This document shows, in pieces, positions 1-8,800 of a stretch of DNA of 64,000 nucleotides. The translations under genes and the position numbers were made by a program. This DNA comes from Parvibaculaceae bacterium PLY_AMNH_Bact1. GTDB lineage: Bacteria > Pseudomonadota > Alphaproteobacteria > Parvibaculales > Parvibaculaceae. Numbering within the stretch: the first letter of the stretch is position 1; each line of letters begins with the position of its first letter. The stretch is from positions 558,001-622,000 of the forward strand of contig CP126168.1 of NCBI GenBank assembly GCA_032881465.1. Direction: 5' to 3'. Below the pieces are notes generated by a model. That model was not told the origin of the DNA, searched no databases, and worked only from the letters and a program-made list of their open reading frames with translations.

Positions 1-737
1 ACTGCAAAGATGCCGTAGAGAAGGGGCTGTTCGTGGGCAAAGGAGTAGATCGCCCGCTCCATCCCACTTTTTACAATAAAGAGTGGCGTTGAGGCAGCGT
101 CGGATATTTGTCCGTTCGAAACCAGGTAGACCTTTGCGGTATATAGGCCGTTGGGCACATTGGAAGGAATGTCGACAGTCGCGCGAAAGAGGGAGCGGCC
201 GAGGAAGGCTACACCGCTGGGCTCAGCGCGATAGAGGTTCTGCTTCTGCTTATTCCTCAGCAATGCCTGTGAAAACAGCTTCTGCTCGTCCTCGGTAAGA
301 GATGTTTCAGTGCCCGTCGGCCCGAGGCCAGTTGCAGCGCCAAGGCCAATATGTCGCAGTCCCAGACCTTCAATGGTCCGCGTGTCCAACGAGACCACAC
401 GTGACAAGGGGCGCGTGCTTGAAACAGCATAGAAGGAAGGCACGCGCTCAAACCGAACCGCATCATAGTTGATCCAGATGCCGGCGATCCGGTCTTTGCG
501 ACGAACGGTGACAGGGCCTTCAGGGCCCGTGACCACAACGACGATGTCCCGTTCGGTTGCAAGGTCTGTTGGGTCTTCTGCTTCGACTGCCCCAAAGATC
601 AAGATCTCAGTGCCAGTGAAGTTGGACCGAATGGAGATCTGGTGTTCTGACAGATCTGTGACCAGCTGATCTGCCTGTGCAGACCAGGAGGTGAGTATTG
701 TCAGACAAACGCTGAAAACGAGTGTGGCGGACTTCAT
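1..737 (-). CDS. TIGR02186 family membrane-associated protein, 3' part cut by window edge
   Basis: The reading frame on the minus strand opens at the ATG at 735-737 and stays open to base 1, so the C-terminus is missing. The first 23 residues (MKSATLVFSVC... ending SAQA) look like a signal peptide. The mature part begins DQLVTDLSEHQISI and continues with TGTEILIFGA, GPVTVRRKDRIAGIWIN and later FRATVDIPSNVPNGLY, the pattern of the TIGR02186 family, a periplasmic domain followed by one C-terminal membrane helix. The family habitually sits beside TauE/SafE permeases, as here. Its start overlaps the permease stop codon by four bases (ATGA), so the two are probably translationally coupled. Its biochemical role is unknown to me; partnership with the exporter is inferred from context. 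Confidence 0.8.
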   Translation of the reverse strand, partial: MKSATLVFSVCLTILTSWSAQADQLVTDLSEHQISIRSNFTGTEILIFGAVEAEDPTDLATERDIVVVVTGPEGPVTVRRKDRIAGIWINYDAVRFERVPSFYAVSSTRPLSRVVSLDTRTIEGLGLRHIGLGAATGLGPTGTETSLTEDEQKLFSQALLRNKQKQNLYRAEPSGVAFLGRSLFRATVDIPSNVPNGLYTAKVYLVSNGQISDAASTPLFIVKSGMERAIYSFAHEQPLLYGIFA

Positions 738-1660
738 GGAGCAACTCCCGTTGTCAGGGAGAAAAGTTCGTCCGGTTCAACGACGAGGTCGAAGCCCAGG
801 CGCAAACCAACAAGAAGGACGATAAGGCCGAGAAGCGCCCTCAACTGTTCCCCGCGAAGCCGCTGCCCGGCCCGCGCGCCAAACTGAGCGCCAACCACGC
901 CCCCAAGGAGCAATAGAAATGCCAGCAGGATATCGACAGCCTGGTTTTCAACTGCGTGGAGCACAGTGACCAAGGCTGTAACGAAGATGATCTGAAAAAG
1001 CGATGTGCCAACGACGACATTGGTTGGCATGCGCAGCATGTAGATCATGGCGGGCACCATAACGAAGCCGCCGCTAACGCCCATGATGGCAACGAGGATG
1101 CCGACAAAGGTCCCAATCGCAACAGGTGGGATCGCGCTGATATAAAGTTTCGAGCGCCGAAACCGCATTTTGAGAGGCAGGCCATGCATCCAACTATGGT
1201 GCGATCTGTTGGCAGATGCCGGGCTGCGGCCCTGGCGAACAGCGATGAGCGCTCTGACGCTCTCATTCAGCATCAAACTGCCGATCACACCCAGAAAGAG
1301 CACATAGGAAAGCGAAATCAAGAGATCGACTTGCCCGAGCGCGCGCACAAAGGCAAACAAATAGACACCAGCAAAAGCGCCCATGACGCCGCCGATCAAC
1401 AGCACGCCCCCCATCTTGAAGTCGACGGCACTTCGTCGCCAGTGCGCCACGACGCCTGAGATGGAGGAAGCAACGGTTTGGTTGGCCTGTGTCGCCACGG
1501 CGACTGCCGGCGGGATGCCGGTAAAGATGAGCAGCGGGGTCATCAGGAACCCGCCACCAACACCGAACATGCCGGATAAAAATCCGACAAGACCGCCCAT
1601 CCCTAATATCAGGAAGACGTTTACGGGTAGCTCTGCAATAGGGAGGTAAATTTGGAACAT
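734..1660 (-). CDS. TauE/SafE family anion permease (sulfite/sulfonate-type exporter)
   Basis: 308 residues, strongly hydrophobic, with about eight predicted membrane helices in two similar halves. The glycine-rich family signature occurs in both halves: GMFGVGGGFLMTPLL near residue 32 and IMGVSGGFVMVPAMI near residue 197. Members move sulfite, sulfoacetate or other organic anions out of or across the inner membrane; the substrate cannot be read from sequence. The start at 1660 leaves a normal first helix after a short hydrophilic stretch, although no strong ribosome binding site is visible in front of it. It forms a two-gene unit with the overlapping TIGR02186 gene downstream. No sulfur-oxidation genes lie nearby, so the sulfur link is by family only. 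Confidence 0.88.
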   Translation of the reverse strand: MFQIYLPIAELPVNVFLILGMGGLVGFLSGMFGVGGGFLMTPLLIFTGIPPAVAVATQANQTVASSISGVVAHWRRSAVDFKMGGVLLIGGVMGAFAGVYLFAFVRALGQVDLLISLSYVLFLGVIGSLMLNESVRALIAVRQGRSPASANRSHHSWMHGLPLKMRFRRSKLYISAIPPVAIGTFVGILVAIMGVSGGFVMVPAMIYMLRMPTNVVVGTSLFQIIFVTALVTVLHAVENQAVDILLAFLLLLGGVVGAQFGARAGQRLRGEQLRALLGLIVLLVGLRLGFDLVVEPDELFSLTTGVAP

Positions 1661-1734
1661 TCAACCAGCCCGTCCAGATGCCGCAGTTTGGTGCTGACGG
1701 GCGACGGCAAGTACCGTGTCACGCCGTCGATCGA

Positions 1735-4700
1735 TCACCGGACGTAGGCTTCCAGTGTGCTGAGAAGCTTCGTGTCGACGGCACCGGTGACACTAAGCCC
1801 AGCGGTGCGTTGAAAGTCACTGATGGCATCGCGTGTGCGTGGGCCCATCAACCCGTCTGCAGGGCCTGGCTGATAGCCAAGATCCCGCAGAAGACGTTGT
1901 GCTTTGGCGATCTCTGCGCTGGCCTGTGGAGCGCTTGAGGCACCATCAGTGCTAGTGAGCGACGCATTACTCCAATTGCCAAGCGAGGTGAGGTTGCCGT
2001 TGGCGATTGGATCGCCCCGCTTTGGTGACCAGGTTTGAGCAGCAAGCTTCGCATCCACGAGAGTGTTTGCATCCATCTGCTCAGCAATTGCATCGCGCCG
2101 CGCCGCAGCGCCCTCATCGCCATTTGCAGCGGCGACAGAAAACCACTTGAACGCTTCGGGAAGGTCTTCACTGACACCAAGTCCTCGTTCAAAGAGGACG
2201 GCAACATTGTACTGACTGTCGGCAAGTCCATGGTCCGCAGCCGCCAGGAACCATTGCCCGGCTTTGGCGAAGTCTTGCGGGACCCCTTTACCTTCAGCAT
2301 AAATTACCGCGAGATTGTGCATCGCCTTTACATTGCCAGCCTGTGCAGCACTTTCGTACCAGCTACGCGCTTTCTCCATGTCTTGGGGAACGCCGCGGCC
2401 TTTCTCAAAAAGCGTTGCGAGTCGGTATTGCGCGATTGCCAGGTTTTGTTTGCCCGCAAGCTCAAACCAATACGCTGCCTGCCCATAGTCCTGTGGAACA
2501 CCACCGCCACGAGCATATCGTAAACCGACTTCGTATTGTGCGGCTGAGTTGCCCGCCGCAGCGGCATTGCGCAATGCGTTGCGTGTGCCATTCGGCGCCT
2601 GTGTAACGGGTGTGGTCGGTGCCGCTTCAACAGGCGGCATATCCGCGCTGTTGGGCACGATAGCCCGTGGTGCTGCAGAAGCCGGTGTACGGGGTTCTGG
2701 GAGCGGCGCAGGAGCAGGGCGTTCACTTGTTGCGGGAGAAGAAGGCGTGGACGCTGGAGCAGCAGCCGCATCTGCGGTCCCAGCGTCCTCCGGAATGGCC
2801 TCCGGAATAACAGTCAGATCGTCAAGCGGCGCTGTAGTGTCTGGCACAGTTGCATCCGGCACAGCAGCGGCCAGGTCTTCCAGATCGTTGCCGCCAGGGG
2901 CAGGCTCATCAAGAATAACGTCGATATCTTCCCCGGGAGCCTCAGGTGTTGAGGGCGAGACAAGCCAGTTCACAAGTGTCAGGACAACGATGAGGGCAAC
3001 AACTGCGCCACCGACGATGATGGCGAGGCGTTTGCCGCGGCCTTCTTCCTGGTCTTCAAAGGCTGCGTATCGGTCAGACTGCTCGCCAAAGCCAAGGCTT
3101 GCCGTGTCACCAGTTTGATGCGCGGACTGGGCCGCACGTCTGGCGGCAGCGATGAAATCGCGCGCGGCCTTCTTTTCGTTCATCACCGGCGGTTCCGCGG
3201 GCGCTGCAATTGGCGGCTCCATCGGGGGAGGCGGCGGAAGATCGCCTGGTGCCGGTGGGGCGTCTGCGGTCGCAGGCGGTGCTATTGGACCGATACCTGG
3301 CGGCGGCGGCACGTCTGAAAGTGGTGGTGCCGGCATATCAAGCGACGGCGATGGAGGCGGTGGGGCATCTGCCATTGGAGCGGCGGGCGCTGGTGGCTCA
3401 TCCGCTACCGGCGGCATGGATGGCAAAGGTGGCCCCGATGAGGGGATCGTCACTGGCGATTGCAGCAGATGATCAGGTGCGCGCTCAGCAGCAAATCCTG
3501 GGGGTGGCATGGGCGCACTCGAAAGCGGTGGGGCGGGCATGCCCGCCAGGCCAGCGCCAACGGCAATAGTCGGTGAGAGTGGAAGCCCTGCGCCAGATTC
3601 GATGCTTTCGATCCGCTCATTCACCTGAGCGACCATGGACTGAACAGTCTCTCGTGTTGCCGCATTGCGCTGCTCGGTCACATTCATTGTCTGCGCAAGG
3701 GAGGACAGTGCTTGTTCAACCGAACTGGCAGTCTCTAGAGCACGCGTCTCGCTGTCGGTCACACGGGAGACAACTTGCTCCAGTCGACCATCGAGCTGCT
3801 CCATAACCTGCGGCACGATGTCATCGGCCCGCACTTGAGTTTGCTCAAGCCGATCTACGAAGGCCGTCAGGCTGCCCTCAAGAGTTTTGATTGCGTGGGC
3901 GCTTTGAGCTTCAGACTGGTCGATCCGACCATTCATCTTCTCAATCGAGGATTGCAGCTCTGCCATCTGAGCGCGCTGATTGTCGGAATCGAGCTTGTTT
4001 GAGACGATCTGAACGGCTTCTTCGACGGCCTGACGACGGCCTTGTTCCGCGCTGGCATTTGCCGCGTGGAGCGCCTGCTCAGTTTCCGCCATCCGTTCAG
4101 AAAGGTTTTGCAACGTGTTTCCGAGCGCATCCGTTTTTGCCCGTTCCTGATCGAGTTTATTTGCTTCCTCAGAATTATCGACCCGATCAGCAAGCTCGGA
4201 CAGAAGGTGCCGCATTTCTGCGAATTTTTGTTCGCTTTGGCTGTCGACTGTCTCGAGATGGTCGACCACCGCGTTCATGGTCTTCTCAAGGGTCTGAAAG
4301 GCGAGCCGGTCGCCTGTGTTTTTAGCAAAAGGCAGACGGGCTTTTTCAGCTGCTTCCAGGCGATCGGTAAGCTGTTGAACCTTGCGTTCCATGCCAGAGT
4401 CGGCTGCACCGACAACACCGCCTGAAGCGATCAGCTGTTCTGAGGAGTCAATCCTGCTTGCAAGCGAGTCCAGTGAAGTTTCGAGAAGCCGTTCGTTTGA
4501 ATCAATCCGACGGACCAGGTCGCGCACCGCATCTGTGACCGGCGAAAGGTCAACTTGAGGTTGCGGGGGAGGGCCACCATAGGCGGCGGGCTGCATGCTT
4601 GGTTGCATATAAGGCGCACCAGCCGGTGGTTGTGGCTGGCTGGCGGCAGCGTCCAAGTTTCCATAATTCTGAATGGCGGCGTTGATGTCATCGGTGCCGC

Positions 4701-4824
4701 TTTCCATGATCACCTGATTGAGCCAGGCACCCAGCGTCACACCTGCCCTGCGAGCAGCCTGTTTGGCTGCTTCTCTGGCTTCGGGCTCAATGCCCTTAAC
4801 GCTCCAAGGAACCCCCGGTCTCAT
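1735..4824 (-). CDS. PodJ-like polarity protein with Sel1 repeats and peptidoglycan-binding domain
   Basis: 1029 residues. The N-terminus carries WSVKGIEPEAREAAKQAARR and LGAWLNQVI, the short conserved block at the start of alphaproteobacterial PodJ-type proteins. Then come a long charged coiled-coil region (about 90-420), a proline/alanine-rich linker (about 430-560), one membrane helix near 599-622 (LAIIVGGAVVALIVVLTLVN), a second low-complexity linker, four Sel1/TPR-like repeats (about 748-915, with GVPQDYGQAAYWF and related units) and a C-terminal peptidoglycan-binding domain (about 966-1029, LLRDLGYQPGPADGLMGPRT). The cytoplasmic coiled coil and periplasmic wall-binding part match a polar organiser in the inner membrane. 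Caulobacter PodJ directs flagellar and pilus pole development; that role here is inference. It is monocistronic in appearance. Confidence 0.82.
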   Translation of the reverse strand: MRPGVPWSVKGIEPEAREAAKQAARRAGVTLGAWLNQVIMESGTDDINAAIQNYGNLDAAASQPQPPAGAPYMQPSMQPAAYGGPPPQPQVDLSPVTDAVRDLVRRIDSNERLLETSLDSLASRIDSSEQLIASGGVVGAADSGMERKVQQLTDRLEAAEKARLPFAKNTGDRLAFQTLEKTMNAVVDHLETVDSQSEQKFAEMRHLLSELADRVDNSEEANKLDQERAKTDALGNTLQNLSERMAETEQALHAANASAEQGRRQAVEEAVQIVSNKLDSDNQRAQMAELQSSIEKMNGRIDQSEAQSAHAIKTLEGSLTAFVDRLEQTQVRADDIVPQVMEQLDGRLEQVVSRVTDSETRALETASSVEQALSSLAQTMNVTEQRNAATRETVQSMVAQVNERIESIESGAGLPLSPTIAVGAGLAGMPAPPLSSAPMPPPGFAAERAPDHLLQSPVTIPSSGPPLPSMPPVADEPPAPAAPMADAPPPPSPSLDMPAPPLSDVPPPPGIGPIAPPATADAPPAPGDLPPPPPMEPPIAAPAEPPVMNEKKAARDFIAAARRAAQSAHQTGDTASLGFGEQSDRYAAFEDQEEGRGKRLAIIVGGAVVALIVVLTLVNWLVSPSTPEAPGEDIDVILDEPAPGGNDLEDLAAAVPDATVPDTTAPLDDLTVIPEAIPEDAGTADAAAAPASTPSSPATSERPAPAPLPEPRTPASAAPRAIVPNSADMPPVEAAPTTPVTQAPNGTRNALRNAAAAGNSAAQYEVGLRYARGGGVPQDYGQAAYWFELAGKQNLAIAQYRLATLFEKGRGVPQDMEKARSWYESAAQAGNVKAMHNLAVIYAEGKGVPQDFAKAGQWFLAAADHGLADSQYNVAVLFERGLGVSEDLPEAFKWFSVAAANGDEGAAARRDAIAEQMDANTLVDAKLAAQTWSPKRGDPIANGNLTSLGNWSNASLTSTDGASSAPQASAEIAKAQRLLRDLGYQPGPADGLMGPRTRDAISDFQRTAGLSVTGAVDTKLLSTLEAYVR

Positions 4825-5024
4825 CGAATCACTATGCCCGTTAACGATTCTGGACTGTATCGACCACGTGATTCTGTGTAAACCCGGCGACCATCCACAA
4901 TATCTGGATTCTGTACGTCATTTCCGCGGGTTAGGCGGTGCGAGTTGTCACGACCGCGTAATCGATCTTGCTAAAGCCTTATCAAGCAGGGTTTTGGTAA
5001 ACGCGGGGTTAACTTTTGGGTTCG

Positions 5025-6143
5025 TCAGGGCTGATTTTTGACTCTCAGCCTCAACATTTCGCGTTCAGATGCATCGGCATAGGCGACGGCCTTCGTTCGA
5101 TAGGCCTCATAGGATGCATGGATGCGGGCACAGAGCTCGTTGGCTTCCGACAGGCCTTGTAGGACCTCGTCGGATGTGGCCCGCATCGCAGCAACTACAT
5201 CTTCTGGCCAGGTGTGCACGGTGACACCCAGATCATCCAAGCTCGAGAAGGCCTGGGCGTTGTAGAAAGTGAACTCGCCAAGGCTTTCAAGTGCCGCTGC
5301 TCCCGCAGCTGCTTGGACGATGGCTTGAAGGTCTGGCGGAAGCGCTGCAAAGGCGTCCGCATTCACGAGGCACTCTAGAGCGGGGCCTGGCTCGTGGAAG
5401 GCCGGCAGATAATAATGCTTGGCGACATCTGACAGGCCGAAGGCAATATCGTTCCACGGGCCGACCCACTCCGCTGCATCAATAGCGCCCGATGTCATGG
5501 CACCATAAATGTCGCTTGGCGGGATGAGCGTGACTGTGACGCCGAGCCGTCTCAACACTTCTCCCCCAAGACCCGCAATGCGCATCTTCAGGCCCTGAAA
5601 ATCATCAAGCGAGATGATGGGCTCCCTGAACCAGCCTCCAGCTTGCACCCCGCTGGACCCGGCGAAGAAGGCGCGCACGCCAAAGGGCGCATAGGTTTCG
5701 TCCCAAAGCGCCTGTCCGCCTCCAAATTCAAGCCAGCCAATGCGTTCATGCGCCATGAGGCCAAAAGGCAGCCCGGTGAAATAGCTAAAAGCCGGGTCCT
5801 TGCCGGACCAGAAGTGAGAGGCGCCGTGCCCCATCTCCGCAGTGCCCGACGACACCGCATCAAATACTTCAAAGGGTGGCACCAGCTCGCCGGCGCCATA
5901 GACTGTGACTGTCAGGCGTCCGTCGCTCATCTCGTTGATCTTGGCTGCCAGGCGAGCTGCTGACGTACCGACGCCTGGCGCGCCTTTTGGCCAGGACGTC
6001 ACCATCTTCCAGGTGCGTGGTTCCGCGCCGTGGGCGCGCGTAGCACCCAGCGCCGCACTTGCGCCCGCCACACCCCCTAAGACGGTCCGTCGGTTGGGTG
6101 TTGGGATGGTTGGTCGGGTGTTGGTTTTAGGACGGGTCACCAA
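5025..6143 (-). CDS. TRAP transporter substrate-binding protein, DctP family, Tat-exported
   Basis: 372 residues. The N-terminus has a twin-arginine export signal (NRRTVLGGVAGASAALGATR) suggesting folding before export. The rest matches DctP-type binding proteins: KMVTSWPKGAPGVGTSA, GAGELVPPFEVFDAVSSGTA, SGAIDAAEWVGPWND and FHEPGPALECLVN are typical ligand-contact blocks, and the last resembles the family that binds 2-oxo acids or similar carboxylates. The first codon can be TTG at 6143 or GTG at 6140; both lie within the end of the upstream CAP gene, so the genes overlap by 14-17 bases and are likely cotranscribed. No DctQ or DctM membrane genes are adjacent, so the membrane partners must be encoded elsewhere. 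Confidence 0.87.
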   Translation of the reverse strand: MVTRPKTNTRPTIPTPNRRTVLGGVAGASAALGATRAHGAEPRTWKMVTSWPKGAPGVGTSAARLAAKINEMSDGRLTVTVYGAGELVPPFEVFDAVSSGTAEMGHGASHFWSGKDPAFSYFTGLPFGLMAHERIGWLEFGGGQALWDETYAPFGVRAFFAGSSGVQAGGWFREPIISLDDFQGLKMRIAGLGGEVLRRLGVTVTLIPPSDIYGAMTSGAIDAAEWVGPWNDIAFGLSDVAKHYYLPAFHEPGPALECLVNADAFAALPPDLQAIVQAAAGAAALESLGEFTFYNAQAFSSLDDLGVTVHTWPEDVVAAMRATSDEVLQGLSEANELCARIHASYEAYRTKAVAYADASEREMLRLRVKNQP

Positions 6144-6669
6144 ACACCTGAACCACGTAGATCACATCGCCGCTTTGGGCGACGCCGACACCTGTTGTTG
6201 AAAATCTGTCGCTTTCGAGGAGCGAGCGATGCTGGGGACTGTTGAGCCAGCCTTGCAGAATGAAGGCGGCCATTTGGTCATCTGTATTGCCGCGGCGCTC
6301 AGTACCCATCCAGATATTCTCGCCGACGCGCCCGCGAAAGTTGTCATCAATTGCCAGCACCCGGTCGAGGGGGCCTTGCCCTTCCGGATTGTGATGGCCG
6401 CGATATTGGCGGATCGCCATGTCTTTTGCGTGCACAGCCGCCGCTCGTTGCAGTGTGCTGTTCACGGATAAGGGGGGTGCTGTTCGATAGTTGTTGATTG
6501 CCTGCACAACCGCGCGACCAAGCGGGGTATCGCTGTTGGCGGCGCTCGCGGCTTGCTGGGGCAGGCCGACGCCCTGAAGCGGGGCTGGTGCCCCGGGCCG
6601 ACCGGCCGAACAGGCAGCCAAAAAGGCGCAAGCAAAGGCTAGGCTGGTTATTGAAAACAGGCGTTGCAT
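6127..6669 (-). CDS. CAP/SCP-domain lipoprotein
   Basis: About 180 residues from the ATG at 6669; an ATG 13 codons upstream exists, but the later one gives a clean signal peptide (MQRLFSITSLAFACAFLAAC) with a lipobox LAAC, so the protein is probably an outer-membrane or periplasmic lipoprotein. The mature part is a CAP (cysteine-rich secretory/antigen 5/PR-1) domain: VVQAINNYRTAPPL, LQRAAAVHAKDMAIR, GENIWMG, GWLNSPQHRSLLES and GVGVAQ are its usual blocks, including the His and Glu of the CAP cavity. Bacterial members often bear a role in the envelope, but the exact activity is not known. It precedes and overlaps the TRAP binding-protein gene. Confidence 0.85.
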   Translation of the reverse strand: MQRLFSITSLAFACAFLAACSAGRPGAPAPLQGVGLPQQAASAANSDTPLGRAVVQAINNYRTAPPLSVNSTLQRAAAVHAKDMAIRQYRGHHNPEGQGPLDRVLAIDDNFRGRVGENIWMGTERRGNTDDQMAAFILQGWLNSPQHRSLLESDRFSTTGVGVAQSGDVIYVVQVFGDPS

Positions 6670-6752
6670 CAGAATCTCCCATGTCCTGCGGTTTGGATAC
6701 TTAACCATTCCGGCCAGTGAGGGGCAATAAACCAGCGCGCTCCGACATTCCC

Positions 6753-6800
6753 CTTACGTCAACGGAAAGTATTGACGTTGACGTAAGCGTAAACTAGAGT
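6753..6800 (+). promoter_or_regulatory. Promoter/operator region of the MerR gene
   Basis: A perfect 10-base inverted repeat, CTTACGTCAA at 6753-6762 and TTGACGTAAG at 6778-6787, is followed by a second half-site CGTAAA at 6788-6793. TTGACG at 6772-6777 with TAGAGT 17 bases later could serve as -35/-10. Repeated ACGT cores with AT flanks resemble operators that I recall for MerR-type regulators of branched-chain and fatty acid degradation (LiuR group). Autoregulation by the MerR protein encoded 70 bases downstream is the simplest reading, but it is inference. Confidence 0.5.
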
Positions 6801-6868
6801 CTGGATTATTAAAGAAAACCGCAGAAAACTGCGAATTTGATCCTTACTGCCACCGGGAGTTTTCAGAC

Positions 6869-7324
6869 ATGCAACAGATGAGCACACCAGAATCCGCCGC
6901 CGCCGGTACTTATAAAAACGCTGCAGCAAAAGATGCGCAGGGCGATGCGACCTTCTCGATCACCCAGCTCGCAGATGAGTTCAATGTGACCACCCGCGCA
7001 ATCCGCTTCTATGAAGACAAGGATCTTCTTCATCCATCCCGTCAGGGACAGACCCGGGTCTACCGCCCCCGTGACCGGGCTCGGCTGGCACTGATCGTCC
7101 GTGGCAAGGCTGTTGGTTTCTCGCTAGGCGAAATCAAAGAGCTGATTGACCTCTACGACACTTATGGTGATGAGCGTCAATACCTGATTGCCCAGGAAAA
7201 ATTCCGTGAACAGATCACCAATCTTGAGCAGCAGAAAAAGGATATCGACGTTCAGATCGAGCTGCTTCAGGAAGGCTGTGATCGCATGCTTCAGCTTGCA
7301 AAGCAGGCTGACGGCGAAGCGTAA
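6869..7324 (+). CDS. MerR family transcriptional regulator of acyl-CoA degradation (LiuR-like)
   Basis: 151 residues. After a 28-residue variable N-terminus comes the MerR winged helix-turn-helix: FSITQLADEFNVTTRAIRFY then EDKDLLHPSRQGQTRVY, followed by the dimerisation helix LGEIKELIDLYDTYGDE and a coiled coil (FREQITNLEQQKKDIDVQ). The C-terminus is short with one cysteine, so it is not a metal-sensor type; the layout is that of the subgroup controlling leucine/isovalerate and fatty acid catabolism. The acyl-CoA dehydrogenase gene follows on the same strand after 182 bases, and palindromic sites lie in its own promoter. A GC-rich stem with a T run at about 7340-7372 may end its transcript. 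A CGGGAG ribosome binding site supports the start at 6869. Confidence 0.85.
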   Translation: MQQMSTPESAAAGTYKNAAAKDAQGDATFSITQLADEFNVTTRAIRFYEDKDLLHPSRQGQTRVYRPRDRARLALIVRGKAVGFSLGEIKELIDLYDTYGDERQYLIAQEKFREQITNLEQQKKDIDVQIELLQEGCDRMLQLAKQADGEA

Positions 7325-7506
7325 CAAGTCGAAGCTAGTCGCGCGGGTCGCCGCGCGGCGGGCTCGTTTTTTCATAGTCGAATATGATGCAGCTTTGTGC
7401 TGATGAGGTGAGAGTGCGAGGGCATATGTGCCCTAGCTCTGCCGCTGCACTCGAACACACACATTTCACATTTGGTCCCAAGGGGGGACCTGGGAGTTCA
7501 AATCAG

Positions 7507-8664
7507 ATGTCGGTACTACAAGTCGAAAAACCAGCCTGGATGACGGAAGATGTTGAGATCTTCGCGGATGCGGTTGGGAAGTTTTGCGAGAAGGAACTTG
7601 CTCCCCATGTCGATAGTTGGGAGAAGAACGAAATCGTCGATCGCGACATCTGGTACAAGGCAGGCGAGGCAGGCATTCTCTGTGCGTCTGTTCCCGAGGA
7701 ATATGGCGGTGCCGGTGGGACCTTTGCCCATGAAGCGATGCTGATCGACCAGTTCGGCAAAAAGGGGATCACCGGTTTTGGGGCGTCGCTCCATAACGCC
7801 ATTATCGCGCCCTACATCGTCCACTATGGCTCCGAAGAGCAGAAACAGCGTTGGTTGCCGAAGATGGCGAGCGGAGAGCTCGTCGGCGCCATCGCCATGA
7901 CCGAACCGGGCACTGGATCTGACCTTCAGAACGTGAAGACGACGGCCAAGCTCGATGGCAATGAATATGTGATCAACGGTTCCAAAACCTTCATCACCAA
8001 TGGTCAACAGGCAGGTTTGATCATCGTTGTCTGTAAGACTGATCCAGCAGCAGGTGCCAAGGGCACATCGTTGATCGTTGTGGAAACCGACGAAGCGGAA
8101 GGATTCCGTCGTGGCCGTAACCTCGACAAGATCGGTCAGAAGAGCCAGGACACGTCTGAATTGTTTTTTGACAATGTCCGTGTTCCCACATCCAATCTTC
8201 TGGGAACGGAAGAAGGGCAGGGCTTTATCCAGCTGATGCAGCAGCTCGCTTCCGAACGTCTTCAGATCGGGCTTCAAGGGGTTGCCATGATGGAGGCCGC
8301 TCTTGAGCAGACTGTCGATTACGTGAAGGAGCGCAAAGCCTTCGGCCAGGCTTTGATGGACTTTCAGAACACACAGTTCAAGCTCGCGGAAGCAAAAACC
8401 AAAACAACCGTAGCCCGTGTCTTCACCGACCATTGCACAGGTTTGCTCCTTGAAGGCAAGCTGGATGCTGCGACCGCGTCCATGGCCAAATATTGGGTGT
8501 CGGACATGCAGTGCGAAGTGGTTGACGAATGCCTGCAACTGCATGGCGGATATGGCTACATGAACGAATATCCAATTGCTCGTATGTACCGCGATGCCCG
8601 TGTTCAGAAAATTTACGGTGGCACAAATGAAATTATGAAGGTGCTGATTTCCCGTACGCTCTAA
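7507..8664 (+). CDS. Acyl-CoA dehydrogenase, long-chain/isovaleryl type
   Basis: 385 residues from ATG 7507; an in-frame upstream extension to 7384 lacks family similarity, and GGGACCTGGGAG precedes the chosen start. FAD enzyme that makes trans-2-enoyl-CoA in the first step of beta-oxidation. Visible family blocks: AMTEPGTGSDLQNVKT, INGSKTFITNGQ, RKAFGQALMDFQNTQFKLAE, LHGGYGYMNEYPIARMYRD and YGGTNEIMKVLI at the C-terminus. The C-terminal motif has Gly where medium-chain enzymes carry the catalytic Glu, while Glu250 in ASERLQ occupies the helix-G position used by long-chain and isovaleryl-CoA dehydrogenases. Its upstream MerR gene probably regulates it. A clean terminator follows at 8695. Confidence 0.9.
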   Translation: MSVLQVEKPAWMTEDVEIFADAVGKFCEKELAPHVDSWEKNEIVDRDIWYKAGEAGILCASVPEEYGGAGGTFAHEAMLIDQFGKKGITGFGASLHNAIIAPYIVHYGSEEQKQRWLPKMASGELVGAIAMTEPGTGSDLQNVKTTAKLDGNEYVINGSKTFITNGQQAGLIIVVCKTDPAAGAKGTSLIVVETDEAEGFRRGRNLDKIGQKSQDTSELFFDNVRVPTSNLLGTEEGQGFIQLMQQLASERLQIGLQGVAMMEAALEQTVDYVKERKAFGQALMDFQNTQFKLAEAKTKTTVARVFTDHCTGLLLEGKLDAATASMAKYWVSDMQCEVVDECLQLHGGYGYMNEYPIARMYRDARVQKIYGGTNEIMKVLISRTL

Positions 8665-8694
8665 ACGCATCGGAACAATGATTAGAATGCGCAG

Positions 8695-8725
8695 AGCCTC
8701 GCCGAATTTTCGGCGGGGCTTTTCT
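8695..8725 (+). terminator. Rho-independent terminator after acyl-CoA dehydrogenase
   Basis: A 12-base-pair stem, AGCCTCGCCGAA at 8695-8706 with TTCGGCGGGGCT at 8709-8720 (one G-U pair), is followed by TTTCTTT. It lies 30 bases after the acyl-CoA dehydrogenase stop. Confidence 0.8.
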
Positions 8726-8800
8726 TTGCTGGACAGGCGGCATGCCAAATGTGAAAGTTTGGCTTCAGGGGTACCTAAAAACTGGGAAAGGTATTTGGGG

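Noticed and set aside
3115-3569. Several glycine-rich plus-strand frames in the PodJ-like gene
   Set aside because: They are the antisense of its proline/alanine-rich linker and have no start signals.
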